In this document: piece after piece, positions 56,307-64,000 of the stretch | Position numbering within the stretch: the first letter of the stretch is position 1 | Layout of the letters: every line of letters begins with the position of its first letter | Translations under genes and position numbers: made by a program | Notes under the pieces: model-generated | Databases searched by the model: none | What the model saw: only the letters and a program-made list of their open reading frames with translations | What the model was told of the DNA's origin: nothing | Assembly (NCBI RefSeq): GCF_000426525.1 | Contig: NZ_AUFN01000014.1 | Location: 1 to 64,000, forward strand | Length of the DNA stretch: 64,000 nucleotides | Direction: 5' to 3' | DNA from: Nocardioides alkalitolerans DSM 16699 | GTDB taxonomy: Bacteria > Actinomycetota > Actinomycetes > Propionibacteriales > Nocardioidaceae

Positions 56307-56983
56307 GCGCGGTCCGCGTGCTCGTCGTCGAGGACGAGGCCACCGCCGCGCAGGCGCACGCCGAGTACGTCGGCCGCGTCGACGGCTTCGAGGTCGTCGC
56401 CGTGGCGCGGTCGGCGGGCGACGCCGCGCGGGTGCTGGGCCGGGAGCCCGTCGACCTCGTGCTGCTCGACATGCACCTGCCCGACGGGCACGGCCTCGGC
56501 CTGGTGCGCAGCATGCGGGCGGCCGGCCACCTCTGCGACATCATCGCGGTGACGTCGGCCCGGGACGCGGACGTCGTGCGCCAGGCCGTCGCGCACGGGG
56601 TCGTGCTCTACCTGCTCAAGCCGTTCACCTACCCGACCTTCCGCGCCAAGCTCGAGCAGTACGCCGCCTACCGCGCCAGCCTCGCCGGCGGCGGCCAGGA
56701 GTTCGCGCAGGAGGAGGTCGACGGCCTGCTCGGCTCGCTGCGCGCGCCCGTGGCCGCCCCGCTGCCGAAGGGCATGAGCGCCGAGACGCTGCGGGACGTC
56801 ACCCAGGCGGTCCGGCAGGCCGACCGGGCCCTGTCGGCCACCGAGGTCGCGGAACGCGTCGGCGCCTCGCGCGTCACGGCGCGGCGCTACCTCGAGCACC
56901 TCGCCGACGCCGGCCGGCTCGAGCGGGCCCCTCGGTACGGCGGGACCGGCCGCCCCGAGGTCGAGTACCGCTGGCGCGGCTGA
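56303..56983 (+). CDS. CitB/DcuR-type response regulator
   Basis: The 226-residue regulator has a receiver domain with acidic pocket VVEDEAT, phospho-acceptor Asp56 in VLLDMHLPDG, and Lys in LLKPFTY. A linker leads to a C-terminal helix-turn-helix (about 180-226: LSATEVAERVGASRVTARRYLEHL). GTG 56303 overlaps the kinase stop. The pair most likely activates divergent dctA in response to C4-dicarboxylates. Confidence 0.92.
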   Translation: MSAVRVLVVEDEATAAQAHAEYVGRVDGFEVVAVARSAGDAARVLGREPVDLVLLDMHLPDGHGLGLVRSMRAAGHLCDIIAVTSARDADVVRQAVAHGVVLYLLKPFTYPTFRAKLEQYAAYRASLAGGGQEFAQEEVDGLLGSLRAPVAAPLPKGMSAETLRDVTQAVRQADRALSATEVAERVGASRVTARRYLEHLADAGRLERAPRYGGTGRPEVEYRWRG

Positions 56984-57011
56984 CGACCCGGCAGGTCAGC
57001 GACGCGAGGTG

Positions 57012-57025
57012 GCACCGAGCCGGCA
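57012..57025. repeat. Direct repeat of the terminator's left arm
   Basis: GCACCGAGCCGGCA recurs 32 bp later at 57044 as the left side of the perfect hairpin. This copy has only a weak partner (TGCGGC), so it looks like a decayed first unit. Confidence 0.55.
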
Positions 57026-57046
57026 GTCGTGCGGCACGAAATAGCA

Positions 57047-57085
57047 CCGAGCCGGCACTTCTGCATCGCAGAAGTGCCGGCTCGG
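57047..57085. terminator. Bidirectional terminator between response regulator and glyA
   Basis: CCGAGCCGGCACTTCTGC and its exact complement flank a 3-nt loop: an 18-bp perfect stem between convergent genes. Confidence 0.88.
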
Positions 57086-57125
57086 CGTCGACGGACGGCG
57101 CAGGGGTGCCGGCCCGGCGCTCCGG

Positions 57126-58562
57126 TCAGGAGAGGACGAGGCCCGGGTAGAGCGGGTGCTTGTCGAGCATCTCGGCCGAGGCGGCCTTCGTGCGGTCCGC
57201 GACGCCGTCGGCGAGCACGTACGACGCCTTCGACGTGCCGCCCGCCTTCGTCGTGCCCGGCGTGGTGTTGCGCAGCACGTCGACGACGAGCTCGGCGACC
57301 TTGTCGAACTCGTCGGCGCCGAAGCCGCGGGTGGTGAGGGCCGGCGTGCCGAACCGGATGCCCGAGGTGTACCAGGCGCCGTTCGGGTCGGCCGGGACCG
57401 AGTTGCGGTTCGTGACGACACCCGCGTCGAGCAGCGCCGACTCGGCCTGGCGGCCCGTGAGGCCGTAGCCCGAGACGTCGAGCAGCACCAGGTGGTTGTC
57501 GGTGCCGCCCGTGACGAGCTTCGCGCCGCGGCTCAGGAAGCCGGTCGCGAGCGACTGGGCGTTGTCGGCGACGTCCTGGGCGTACGTCGCGAACTCGGGA
57601 CGTCGGGCCTCGGCGAACGCCACGGCCTTGGCGGCCATCACGTGCGAGAGCGGGCCACCGAGCACCATCGGGCAGCCGCGGTCGACGCTCGGGGCGTACT
57701 CCTCCGTGGCCAGCACGAGGCCGCCGCGCGGGCCGCGCAGGGACTTGTGGGTCGTGGACGTGACGACGTGGGCGTAGGGAACCGGGTTCTCCTCGCCCGT
57801 GAAGACCTTGCCCGCGACGAGACCCGCGAAGTGGGCCATGTCGACCATGAGGGTCGCGCCAACCTCGTCGGCGATCTCGCGCATCTTGGCGAAGTTCACG
57901 CGGCGCGGGTAGGCCGAGTAGCCGGCGACCAGGACGAGCGGCTTGAACTCGCGGGCCTTGGCCGCGACCGCGGCGTAGTCGAGCAGCCCGGTCTCGGGGT
58001 CGGTGCCGTACTGCTGCTGGTGGAACATCTTGCCGCTGATGTTCGGGCGGAAGCCGTGGGTGAGGTGACCGCCGGCGTTGAGGCTCATGCCGAGCAGCCG
58101 CTGGTTGCCCAGCTCCTTGCGCAGCGTCTCCCAGTCCTCGGCGGTGAGGTCGTTGACGTTCTTCGCCGCAGCCTTCTCGAGCCAGGGGCCCTCGACCCGG
58201 TGCGCCAGGATCGACCAGAAGGCGACGAGGTTGGCGTCGATGCCCGAGTGCGGCTGGACGTAGGCGTACTCGGCGCCGAACAGCTCGCGCGCGTGCTCGG
58301 CCGCGAGCGACTCGACGGTGTCGACGTTCTGGCAACCCGCGTAGAAGCGGTGGCCGACGGTGCCCTCGGCGTACTTGTCGGAGAACCAGGTGCCCATGGT
58401 CAGGAGGACCGCGGGCGAGGCGTAGTTCTCGGAGGCGATGAGCTTCAGCGACGAGCGCTGGTCGGCCAGCTCGGCGCGGGTGGCCGCGGCGATCCGAGGC
58501 TCGACCGAGGCGATCACCTCGAGGGCTTGCGAGTACGTGCTGCTGATGAGGGCGTCCGTCAT
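57126..58562 (-). CDS. glyA: Serine hydroxymethyltransferase
   Basis: GlyA interconverts serine and glycine with tetrahydrofolate. The PLP lysine is in [40 protein letters not shown] and [15 protein letters not shown] are family motifs. At 478 residues it is some 50 longer than the common form, owing to an insert around 125-190 ([20 protein letters not shown] to [19 protein letters not shown]), as in one actinobacterial subgroup. The start ATG 58562 is 7 nt after TACATT, so no 5' leader and no glycine riboswitch is expected. Confidence 0.95.
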   Translation of the reverse strand: MTDALISSTYSQALEVIASVEPRIAAATRAELADQRSSLKLIASENYASPAVLLTMGTWFSDKYAEGTVGHRFYAGCQNVDTVESLAAEHARELFGAEYAYVQPHSGIDANLVAFWSILAHRVEGPWLEKAAAKNVNDLTAEDWETLRKELGNQRLLGMSLNAGGHLTHGFRPNISGKMFHQQQYGTDPETGLLDYAAVAAKAREFKPLVLVAGYSAYPRRVNFAKMREIADEVGATLMVDMAHFAGLVAGKVFTGEENPVPYAHVVTSTTHKSLRGPRGGLVLATEEYAPSVDRGCPMVLGGPLSHVMAAKAVAFAEARRPEFATYAQDVADNAQSLATGFLSRGAKLVTGGTDNHLVLLDVSGYGLTGRQAESALLDAGVVTNRNSVPADPNGAWYTSGIRFGTPALTTRGFGADEFDKVAELVVDVLRNTTPGTTKAGGTSKASYVLADGVADRTKAASAEMLDKHPLYPGLVLS

Positions 58563-58569
58563 GGTCGCC

Positions 58570-58575
58570 AATGTA
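58570..58575 (-). promoter_or_regulatory. -10 of glyA, leaderless start
   Basis: TACATT on the minus strand lies 7 nt before ATG 58562. Confidence 0.5.
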
Positions 58576-58786
58576 GTGAGGGGGTGAGGGGGCCGTCGAT
58601 TCGTCGCGCGGTCGTCGGCGGCGGCCGGGCCCGGACACCTGCCCGACACGGCCCCACGGGGGGCTCGCCCGACCGATCACGAACTGTGATGGATGTGACG
58701 TGGACCTCACGCCACCCTCGAACGGCCCGCCATGACGGGCTCGGTCTCACATGCTGGCAGCGATTCCCACATCATGAGATTCGCGC

Positions 58787-58816
58787 TTGTCGGAAGGTGG
58801 TCCACAGGTCGAGACT
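58787..58816 (+). promoter_or_regulatory. Probable promoter of the sulfite reductase operon
   Basis: TTGTCG (58787-58792), 18 bp and GAGACT (58811-58816) precede the leader-peptide GTG by 7 nt, so the leader would be translated from the first base of the mRNA. The rest of 58576-58786 shows no gene. Confidence 0.4.
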
Positions 58817-58823
58817 CGTCCTC

Positions 58824-58913
58824 GTGATCAGCTCCGCAACGCATACCTACCTCGTGGTACGACGCCACGTGGACCTCATGCGTACGCGCAGCTCCATGTG
58901 TTGGCCTTCCTGA
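58824..58913 (+). CDS. Leader peptide of the sulfur assimilation operon
   Basis: A 29-residue ORF (GTG 58824 to TGA 58911-58913). It contains VVRRHVDLMRT and ends SSMCWPS, matching the short actinobacterial leader peptides with an R-x-HVDL-x-R core and a Cys close to the stop that precede sulfur-metabolism genes. Slow decoding of the Cys codon TGT under cysteine shortage could alter folding of the following 139 nt (a GCGGG/CCCGC hairpin at 58925-58952 is possible) and free the downstream genes. The start is supported only by -10 spacing. A related idea, cysteine-responsive short ORFs, is established in mycobacteria. Confidence 0.65.
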   Translation: MISSATHTYLVVRRHVDLMRTRSSMCWPS

Positions 58914-59052
58914 CTCGTCTTCCCGCGGGCCCGACCCCCTCCGGACCCCCGCAGCCCTGACCACCTTCGGGCGTAGGACCACGCGATCACTCCTCGAAGC
59001 TCCAACGATCCGTCGTGCCCTGCGCGCCCCGCACCCGCGAAGGAACCGCACA

Positions 59053-60780
59053 GTGACTTCTCCAGACTCGTCGGAGCGCCCCCGCACCACCCGCCCCCGC
59101 CCCAAGCGCGGCGAGGGCCAGTGGGCGCTCGGCTACACGGAGCCGCTGAACAAGAACGAGCAGTCCAAGAAGGACGACAACCCGCTCAACGTGCGGGCCC
59201 GCATCCTCAACATCTACTCGAAGCGCGGCTTCGACTCGATCGACCCGGCCGACCTCCGCGGCCGCTTCCGCTGGATGGGCCTCTACACCCAGCGCGCTCC
59301 CGGGTTCGACGGCGGCAAGACCGCGACGCTCGAGGAGGAGGAGCTCGACGACCGCTACTTCATGATGCGTGTCCGTTCCGACGGTGCGCTCCTGGACGCG
59401 GCCGCCGTCCGCGCGCTCGGCACGATCGGCACGGAGTACGCCCGGGACACGGCCGACGTCACCGACCGCGAGAACATCCAGTACCACTGGATCCGCATCG
59501 AGGACGTGCCCGCGATCTGGGAGAAGCTGGAGGTCGCCGGGCTCGACACGCTCGAGGCGTGCGGCGACTCGCCCCGCCCGTTCCTCGGCTCCCCCGTGGC
59601 CGGTGTGGCGGTCGACGAGATCATCGACGGCACCTCGGCGCTGGAGGAGATCAAGCGCCGCTACATCGGTGACCCCGCGTTCTCGAACTTCCCCCGCAAG
59701 TTCAAGACCGCCCTGACGGGCCACCCGAGCCACGACGTCTCCCCCGAGACCAACGACGTCTCGTTCGTCGGCACGGTCCACCCCGAGCACGGCCCGGGCT
59801 TCGACCTCTGGGTCGGCGGCGGCCTCTCCACCAACCCGATGCTGGCCCACAAGCTGGGCGTCTGGATCGCCCTCGACGACGTGCCCGACGTGTGGGCCGG
59901 TGTCGCCGGGATCTTCCGCGACTACGGCTACCGCCGCCTGCGCTCCAAGGCCCGGCTGAAGTTCCTGCTGGCCGACTGGGGCAAGGAGAAGTTCCGCGAG
60001 ATCCTCGAGACCGAGTACCTCCACCGCGAGCTCGTCGACAACCCGTCGCCCGAGGCGCCCCTCGTGCCGAGCGACCACATCGGCGTGCACGAGCAGAAGG
60101 ACGGCCGGTTCTACGTCGGCCTCGCGCCCACCGTCGGTCGCATCTCGGGCACCGTGCTGACCGGTCTGGCCGACCTCATCGACGAGTACGGCGCCGCCGG
60201 CGCGCGGCTGACGGCGTACCAGAAGATCGTGGTGCTGGGTCTGGACGCCGACAAGGTCGAGGACTTCTGCGACGCCGTCGAGGCCGTCGGGCTGACCGCT
60301 CGCCCGTCGAACTGGCGGCGCAACACGATGGCGTGCACCGGCATCGAGTACTGCAAGCTCGCGATCGTCGACACCAAGGACCGGGCGCGCGACCTCATCG
60401 CCTCGCTCGAGAAGCGGGTGCCGGAGCTCGACGTGCCGATCACGGTCAACGTCAACGGCTGCCCGAACGCCTGCGCGCGCACCCAGGTGGCCGACTTCGG
60501 CCTCAAGGGCCAGCTGGTGCTCGACGAGGACGGCGACCAGGTCGAGGGCTTCCAGGTGCACCTCGGCGGCGCCACCGGCCTCGGCGCCAACTTCGGTCGC
60601 AAGCTGCGCGCCCACAAGGTCACCAGCGCCGGGCTCGACGACTACATCACCAACGTCGTCACGGCCTACCTCGACGATCGGGAGGCCGGCGAGCACTTCG
60701 CCGCCTGGGTCGTCCGCGCCGACGAGGCCCTCCTGCGCGGCGAGAAGCCCGTGCCCGAGAAGGAGGTGGCCCGTGTCTGA
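59053..60780 (+). CDS. sir: Ferredoxin-dependent sulfite reductase (SirA/NirA type)
   Basis: The enzyme reduces sulfite to sulfide with six electrons, using siroheme and a 4Fe-4S cluster. The 575-residue protein has the two-fold repeat of this family, cluster/siroheme cysteines in MACTGIEYCKLA and NVNGCPNACARTQ. Tyr78 (WMGLYTQR) and Cys170 (EACGDSPRP) are 92 residues apart, the same spacing as the Tyr69–Cys161 bond of M. tuberculosis NirA. GTG 59053 has AAGGAA about 9 nt upstream. It is the first large gene of the operon. Confidence 0.95.
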   Translation: MTSPDSSERPRTTRPRPKRGEGQWALGYTEPLNKNEQSKKDDNPLNVRARILNIYSKRGFDSIDPADLRGRFRWMGLYTQRAPGFDGGKTATLEEEELDDRYFMMRVRSDGALLDAAAVRALGTIGTEYARDTADVTDRENIQYHWIRIEDVPAIWEKLEVAGLDTLEACGDSPRPFLGSPVAGVAVDEIIDGTSALEEIKRRYIGDPAFSNFPRKFKTALTGHPSHDVSPETNDVSFVGTVHPEHGPGFDLWVGGGLSTNPMLAHKLGVWIALDDVPDVWAGVAGIFRDYGYRRLRSKARLKFLLADWGKEKFREILETEYLHRELVDNPSPEAPLVPSDHIGVHEQKDGRFYVGLAPTVGRISGTVLTGLADLIDEYGAAGARLTAYQKIVVLGLDADKVEDFCDAVEAVGLTARPSNWRRNTMACTGIEYCKLAIVDTKDRARDLIASLEKRVPELDVPITVNVNGCPNACARTQVADFGLKGQLVLDEDGDQVEGFQVHLGGATGLGANFGRKLRAHKVTSAGLDDYITNVVTAYLDDREAGEHFAAWVVRADEALLRGEKPVPEKEVARV

Positions 60781-60976
60781 GCGCGCCGCCCCCTACCACT
60801 GCCCCTACTGCGCCGACGAGGACCTGCGGCCCCACGAGGTCGTGGACGCCGGGACCGGCGAGGTCTCCTCGCCGCCCGGAGCCTGGGAATGCCGCTCCTG
60901 CCTGAGGGCGTTCACCGTGAAGATGATCGGTCGTCTCCGTCGCCCGGAGTCGGTCCGGAAGGGAGCGCCGGCATGA
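60773..60976 (+). CDS. cysX: CysX-like small zinc-ribbon/ferredoxin-like protein
   Basis: A 67-residue protein between sulfite reductase and cysH. Cys10/Cys13 (CPYC) and Cys40/Cys43 (CRSC) form two CxxC knuckles that could bind zinc or an Fe-S cluster; the rest is hydrophilic. In Corynebacterium a similar small gene, cysX, lies in the same place and is thought to pass electrons; identity here rests on position and Cys pattern. AAGGAGGTGG gives a very strong ribosome site. Its GTG overlaps the reductase stop, and its own stop overlaps cysH (ATGA). Confidence 0.75.
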   Translation: MSERAAPYHCPYCADEDLRPHEVVDAGTGEVSSPPGAWECRSCLRAFTVKMIGRLRRPESVRKGAPA

Positions 60977-61713
60977 TCGCCACCGAGGCCGCACGCCGCA
61001 ACCGCGGCAGCCAGACCGCGGGCCGCACGCCCGAGGAGCTCCGCGAGATCGTCCAGCACGTCGGCGCCGAGCTCGAGCTCGCGCCCGCCGAGCACATCAT
61101 CGAGTGGGCCTACGCCACCTTCGGGGAGCGGTTCTGCCTCACCTCGTCGATGGGCGACGCCGTGCTCGCCCACCTCGCCGCCAAGGTGGCCCCGGGCATC
61201 GACGTGGTCTTCCTCGACACCGGCTACCACTTCGCCGAGACCATCGGCACCCGCGACGCCGTCGAGGCGACGATGGACGTCAACCTCCTCACGATCACCC
61301 CGAAGCAGACGGTCGCGGAGCAGGACGCCGAGTACGGCCCCGAGCTCTACAAGCGCGACCCCGACCTGTGCTGCGCCCTGCGCAAGGTGGCGCCCCTCGC
61401 GACCTCCCTCGACGGGTACGACGCCTGGGCCACCGGCCTGCGCCGCGCCGAGACCAAGAACCGGGTCATCGCACCGGTCGTGGGCTGGGACGCGAAGAAG
61501 CAGAAGGTGAAGGTCTCCCCCATCGCCCGCTGGACCGACGCCCAGGTCGACGCCTACATCGCGGACAACAGCATCCTGGTGAACCCCTTGGTCTACGACG
61601 ACTACCCGTCGATCGGGTGTTGGCCGTGCACGCGACGGGTGGCTCCCGGCGACGACCCCCGGAGTGGTCGTTGGGCAGGCACCAACAAGACGGAGTGCGG
61701 CATCCACATGTGA
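60973..61713 (+). CDS. cysH: Adenylyl-sulfate (APS) reductase, CysH type
   Basis: CysH reduces APS to sulfite. The 246-residue protein has the SSMGDAVLAHL phosphate-loop-like motif, LDTGYHFAET, the Fe-S cysteines Cys133-Cys134 (DLCCALRK) and Cys216/Cys219 (CWPC), and the catalytic Cys242 in TECGIHM at the C-terminus. The four cluster cysteines mark an APS rather than a PAPS reductase. ATG 60973 overlaps the cysX stop. Sulfite made here feeds the reductase encoded upstream. Confidence 0.95.
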   Translation: MIATEAARRNRGSQTAGRTPEELREIVQHVGAELELAPAEHIIEWAYATFGERFCLTSSMGDAVLAHLAAKVAPGIDVVFLDTGYHFAETIGTRDAVEATMDVNLLTITPKQTVAEQDAEYGPELYKRDPDLCCALRKVAPLATSLDGYDAWATGLRRAETKNRVIAPVVGWDAKKQKVKVSPIARWTDAQVDAYIADNSILVNPLVYDDYPSIGCWPCTRRVAPGDDPRSGRWAGTNKTECGIHM

Positions 61714-61840
61714 TGCCGTCCCCCTGGACGCAGATCTCGGTCACGGCGTCGCTCACCGGTCCACGAGCACGCCCCACACCCCCGCATGACCCGCACACCG
61801 GTCGTTCCCCGGCCGGTTCGCACGAAGAGGAGGCCCTCCG

Positions 61841-62584
61841 ATGGCCGCTCCCGCTCTGATCGCCCTGGCTCACGGCAGCCGGGACCCCCGCTCCGCCGCC
61901 ACCATCAACGACCTCGTCGCCGAGGTCCGTCGACAGCGTCCGGACCTCCGCATCGAGGCCGCGTTCCTCGAGCACTCCCGCCCCGGGTTCTCGACCGTCG
62001 TCGACCGCCTCGTGCGGGCCGGCCACGAGGAGATCGTCGTGGTGCCGCTCCTGCTCTCCGACGCCTACCACGCGAAGGTCGACGTCCCCACCGCGATCGC
62101 CGAGGCGAACGCCCGTCACGAGAGCGTCCGGATCCGGGCCAGCGAGATCCTCGGCCTCGAGTCCGCGTTCCTTCAGATCCTCGACGAGCGCCTGCGCGCC
62201 GCCCTGAAGTCGGCGCGCGTGCGGGAGCTCGACGCGCTGGTGCTCGCCGCGGCCGGCTCGAGCGACGCGCTCGCGAACCAGGCCGTCGCCAGGCTCGCCC
62301 GCGTCTGGGGCTCGCGGCACAAGCTGCCGGTCACGGCCGCCTTCGCGTCGTCGGCGCCGCCGGCGACGGGTGAGGCCGTGCGGGCCTTCCGCGCCGAGGG
62401 ACGCCGCCACATCGCGGTCGCCTCGCTGTTCCTCGCCCCGGGGAGCCTCCCCGACCGGGCGGCCGAGCTCGCGATCGAGGCCGGTGCCGTCGCCGTCTCC
62501 GACCCGCTGGGGGCGCACCCCGAGGTCGCCCGCACGGTGCTGGCCCGCTACGCCGTCGGCGCCGTGGAGCTCGTGCCCGTCTGA
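61841..62584 (+). CDS. sirB: Sirohydrochlorin chelatase (CbiX/SirB family)
   Basis: This enzyme inserts iron (or cobalt) into sirohydrochlorin. The 247-residue two-domain protein begins ALIALAHGSRDPRS, with the metal-binding His, and has VVVPLLLSDAYHAKVDVP with the second His; the C-terminal repeat is degenerate (LAAAGSSDALANQA). It would supply siroheme for the sulfite reductase in the same cluster, as Rv2393 does next to nirA–cysH. GAGGAGG precedes ATG 61841. The 127-bp gap after cysH shows no clear terminator. Confidence 0.9.
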   Translation: MAAPALIALAHGSRDPRSAATINDLVAEVRRQRPDLRIEAAFLEHSRPGFSTVVDRLVRAGHEEIVVVPLLLSDAYHAKVDVPTAIAEANARHESVRIRASEILGLESAFLQILDERLRAALKSARVRELDALVLAAAGSSDALANQAVARLARVWGSRHKLPVTAAFASSAPPATGEAVRAFRAEGRRHIAVASLFLAPGSLPDRAAELAIEAGAVAVSDPLGAHPEVARTVLARYAVGAVELVPV

Positions 62585-62635
62585 GCCGTCGTACCCCTTC
62601 GGCAGCGGCCGAGCAGGTCGCGCCCGAGCCCGCCG

Positions 62636-63040
62636 TCAGACCAGACGATCCCGCAGTCGAGCCAGCTCGGCTGCGGGATCGTCCGTCATCCCGCCGTGCA
62701 CCGGCCCCGGCTGCACCACGGTGCTGCGGGGCGCCTTCAGGAAGCCGAACCGGGTGCCGGTGGGGTGGCTCGCGGCCGAACCTCCCCGCTCGTCCCCCGC
62801 ACACACGCCCGCCACGAAGTCGAGCGCGGCGCACAGCGTCGCGAGGTCGAGGTCCGGGAAGGCAGCCGCCAGCCGGGGCTCGTCGACGTGCCAGTCCGCA
62901 CCGAGGAACCGGGTCTCCTCGCAGTAGAGGACGACGCCGACGTTGAGGAACTCCTCCCGGTCGACGCGCGGCACGCAGCGCAGCACGACGTACTGGTACG
63001 GCGCGGTCGCCGCGCCACCGCCGCTCACCGCCCCGCTCAC
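62636..63040 (-). CDS. DUF3037-family protein
   Basis: A 134-residue soluble protein. YQYVVLRCVPRVDREEFLNV followed by GVVLYCEETRFLGA is the family hallmark, and the C-terminus holds a basic FGFLKAPRSTVVQPG. No function is established for the family. GTG 63040 overlaps the stop of the HipA-like kinase gene (GTGA), and the two families are often found side by side, so they probably act together. Confidence 0.8.
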   Translation of the reverse strand: MSGAVSGGGAATAPYQYVVLRCVPRVDREEFLNVGVVLYCEETRFLGADWHVDEPRLAAAFPDLDLATLCAALDFVAGVCAGDERGGSAASHPTGTRFGFLKAPRSTVVQPGPVHGGMTDDPAAELARLRDRLV

Positions 63041-63801
63041 GCTGCCGCTCCGGGCAGCCAGGAGCGGGTGCCGAGGCGTGCCACCAGGAAGCGCACGTAC
63101 GCCGCGCGCATGTCCTCCGGCGTCTCCGCGCCCGGCACCGCCTCGAGCCAGTCGTCCGGTACGTCGCGCAGCACGTCGGCCAGCACGGTCTCGTCGAGCA
63201 GCGGCGTGATCCGGGCGTCGGCCGCCGGGAGCTCGCCGACACGGTCGGCGAAGACGTGGTCGGACACGTCCCAGCGCTGGGCCGCGAACCGGGCGGGGTC
63301 GGTGACGCCGCCGACCCAGCCGTGGTGGAAGTACAGCGAGGCACCGTGGTCGATGGCCCAGACCTCGCCGTGCCACCGCAGCAGGTTCGGGTTGCGCCAG
63401 GAGCGGTCGACGTTGGCGGTGAACGCGTCGAGCCAGAGGATGCGGGTCGCGACGTCGTCGTCGGTGAGCGTCGCGCGGTCGAAGCCGAAGGAACCGGGCA
63501 GGAAGTCGACGCCGAGGTTGAGGCCCACGCTGGCCCGCAGGAGGTCCTGGACCTCCTCGTCGGCCTCGTAGCGGGCCAGGTCCGACCGGAGGTCGAGCCC
63601 CACCAGCCGCGGCGTGCGGATGCCCAGGAGGCTCGCCAGTCGGCTGACCACCACCTCGGCGACGAGCACGCGGACGCCCTGGCCCGCCCCGCGGAACTTG
63701 CAGACGTAGGTGCCGAGGTCGTCCGCCTCGACGATGCCCGGCAGGCTGCCGCCCTCGCGCAGGGGCGTGGCGTACCGCGTGACCGACTGGACGGGGATCA
63801 C
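63037..63801 (-). CDS. HipA-like kinase (HipA_2 family)
   Basis: The 254-residue protein resembles the C-terminal kinase domain of HipA without its N-terminal part. GTYVCKFRGAGQGVR carries the putative ATP Lys; the catalytic loop is ANVDRSWRNPNLL and the metal motif is AIDHGASLYFHH. It is likely a Ser/Thr protein kinase, possibly toxin-like, with DUF3037 as partner; that is inference. GTG 63801 is preceded by GAGAGGAGCC and overlaps the PPK2 stop (GTGA), making a three-gene unit. Confidence 0.82.
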   Translation of the reverse strand: MIPVQSVTRYATPLREGGSLPGIVEADDLGTYVCKFRGAGQGVRVLVAEVVVSRLASLLGIRTPRLVGLDLRSDLARYEADEEVQDLLRASVGLNLGVDFLPGSFGFDRATLTDDDVATRILWLDAFTANVDRSWRNPNLLRWHGEVWAIDHGASLYFHHGWVGGVTDPARFAAQRWDVSDHVFADRVGELPAADARITPLLDETVLADVLRDVPDDWLEAVPGAETPEDMRAAYVRFLVARLGTRSWLPGAAA

Positions 63802-64000
63802 GCGACGGGCTCCTCTCGCAGCAGTCGTGCGCGCTGCTCGGCCGGGTCGAAGCCCGCGGACGGCCAGCGCAGCTCGAGCGACCGCAGGTGGGTGCGCAGG
63901 ATCTCGGCGACCGCCAGGTTGCGGTACCACTTCGACTCGGCCGGCACGACGTACCAGGGCGCGTGGGCCGCGTCGGTGCGCTCCAGGGCGATCTCGTACG
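63798..64000 (-). CDS. Polyphosphate kinase 2 family protein, C-terminal end only
   Basis: The last 67 residues or so of a gene that starts outside the window. The sequence YEIALERTDAAHAPWYVVPA followed by ESKWYRNLAVAEIL is the conserved C-terminus of PPK2-type polyphosphate:nucleotide phosphotransferases. The subclass cannot be told. Its stop overlaps the HipA-like kinase start. Confidence 0.85.
   Translation of the reverse strand, partial: YEIALERTDAAHAPWYVVPAESKWYRNLAVAEILRTHLRSLELRWPSAGFDPAEQRARLLREEPVA

Noticed and set aside
58563..58700. Glycine riboswitch upstream of glyA
   Set aside because: The -10 lies 7 nt before the start codon, leaving no leader, and no GGAGAG-type aptamer core is present.
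58696..58715. CRP-like site GTGA...TCAC upstream of the leader peptide
   Set aside because: The half-sites are separated by 8 bp rather than 6, and the distance to the promoter is large.

Overview
The window is very GC-rich DNA with GTG starts, dense overlapping operons and actinobacterial gene order. The organism is inferred to be a high-GC actinobacterium of the Nocardioidaceae/Propionibacteriales type. Several blocks keep the order known from Mycobacterium tuberculosis: rRNA methyltransferase–APC permease–two TrkA proteins (Rv2689c–Rv2692), hisS–glyoxalase–relA–apt–sec–yajC–ruvBAC–yebC–pdxT–pdxS–PIP synthase–HIT–thrS (Rv2580c–Rv2614c), and sulfite reductase–cysH–sirohydrochlorin chelatase (Rv2391–Rv2393). 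No phage, transposase, rRNA or CRISPR array was seen.

Layout. 1–3.9 kb: start of a secreted protein gene cut by the window edge, and aconitase (acnA) with two palindromic sites upstream. 3.9–8.8 kb: RNA methyltransferase, KimA/APC-type permease and a divergent pair of K+-type RCK proteins. 8.8–24 kb: aspS–hisS–MBL hydrolase, DUF349 protein, relA, apt, an unusually divergent one-chain SecDF, yajC, ruvCAB behind a LexA box, yebC and pdxT. 24–27.5 kb: a five-gene SipW/TasA-like export cluster inserted between pdxT and pdxS. 27.6–31.3 kb: pdxS, fused ferredoxin/NADP reductase (fprB) and an AurF-like diiron oxygenase, translationally coupled. 31.5–36.5 kb: PIP synthase, inositol phosphatase, HIT protein, GH25-like lipoprotein and thrS. 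36.7–41.2 kb: two paralogous small zinc-site membrane proteins around an F420/NADP reductase-like gene, then SDR, Gfo/Idh/MocA and MFS genes. 41.3–44.7 kb: FecCD-type ABC uptake system behind a cobalamin riboswitch. 44.7–46.3 kb: four tRNAs around a PabC-like gene. 46.3–53 kb: small HTH protein, 53-residue conserved-looking protein, membrane protein, orphan sensor kinase, K+ channel, YihY protein. 53–57 kb: DctA transporter with divergent CitA/DcuS-type two-component system. 57–62.6 kb: glyA, then sulfite reductase, CysX-like zinc protein, cysH and sirB behind a cysteine-type leader peptide. 62.6–64 kb: DUF3037, HipA-like kinase and the 3' end of a PPK2 gene.

Themes. Many first genes lack a ribosome site and instead have a TANNNT hexamer exactly 6–8 nt before the start codon, which predicts leaderless mRNAs. 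Convergent junctions carry strong hairpins; two of the intergenic sites hold paired palindromes with identical 62-bp spacing. The strongest unusual items are the sulfur-operon leader peptide, the paired palindromes, the SipW island with its operator, the divergent SecDF, the paralogous zinc/TM proteins, and the HipA-like/DUF3037/PPK2 cluster. All function calls are from reading the sequence; no database search was run.
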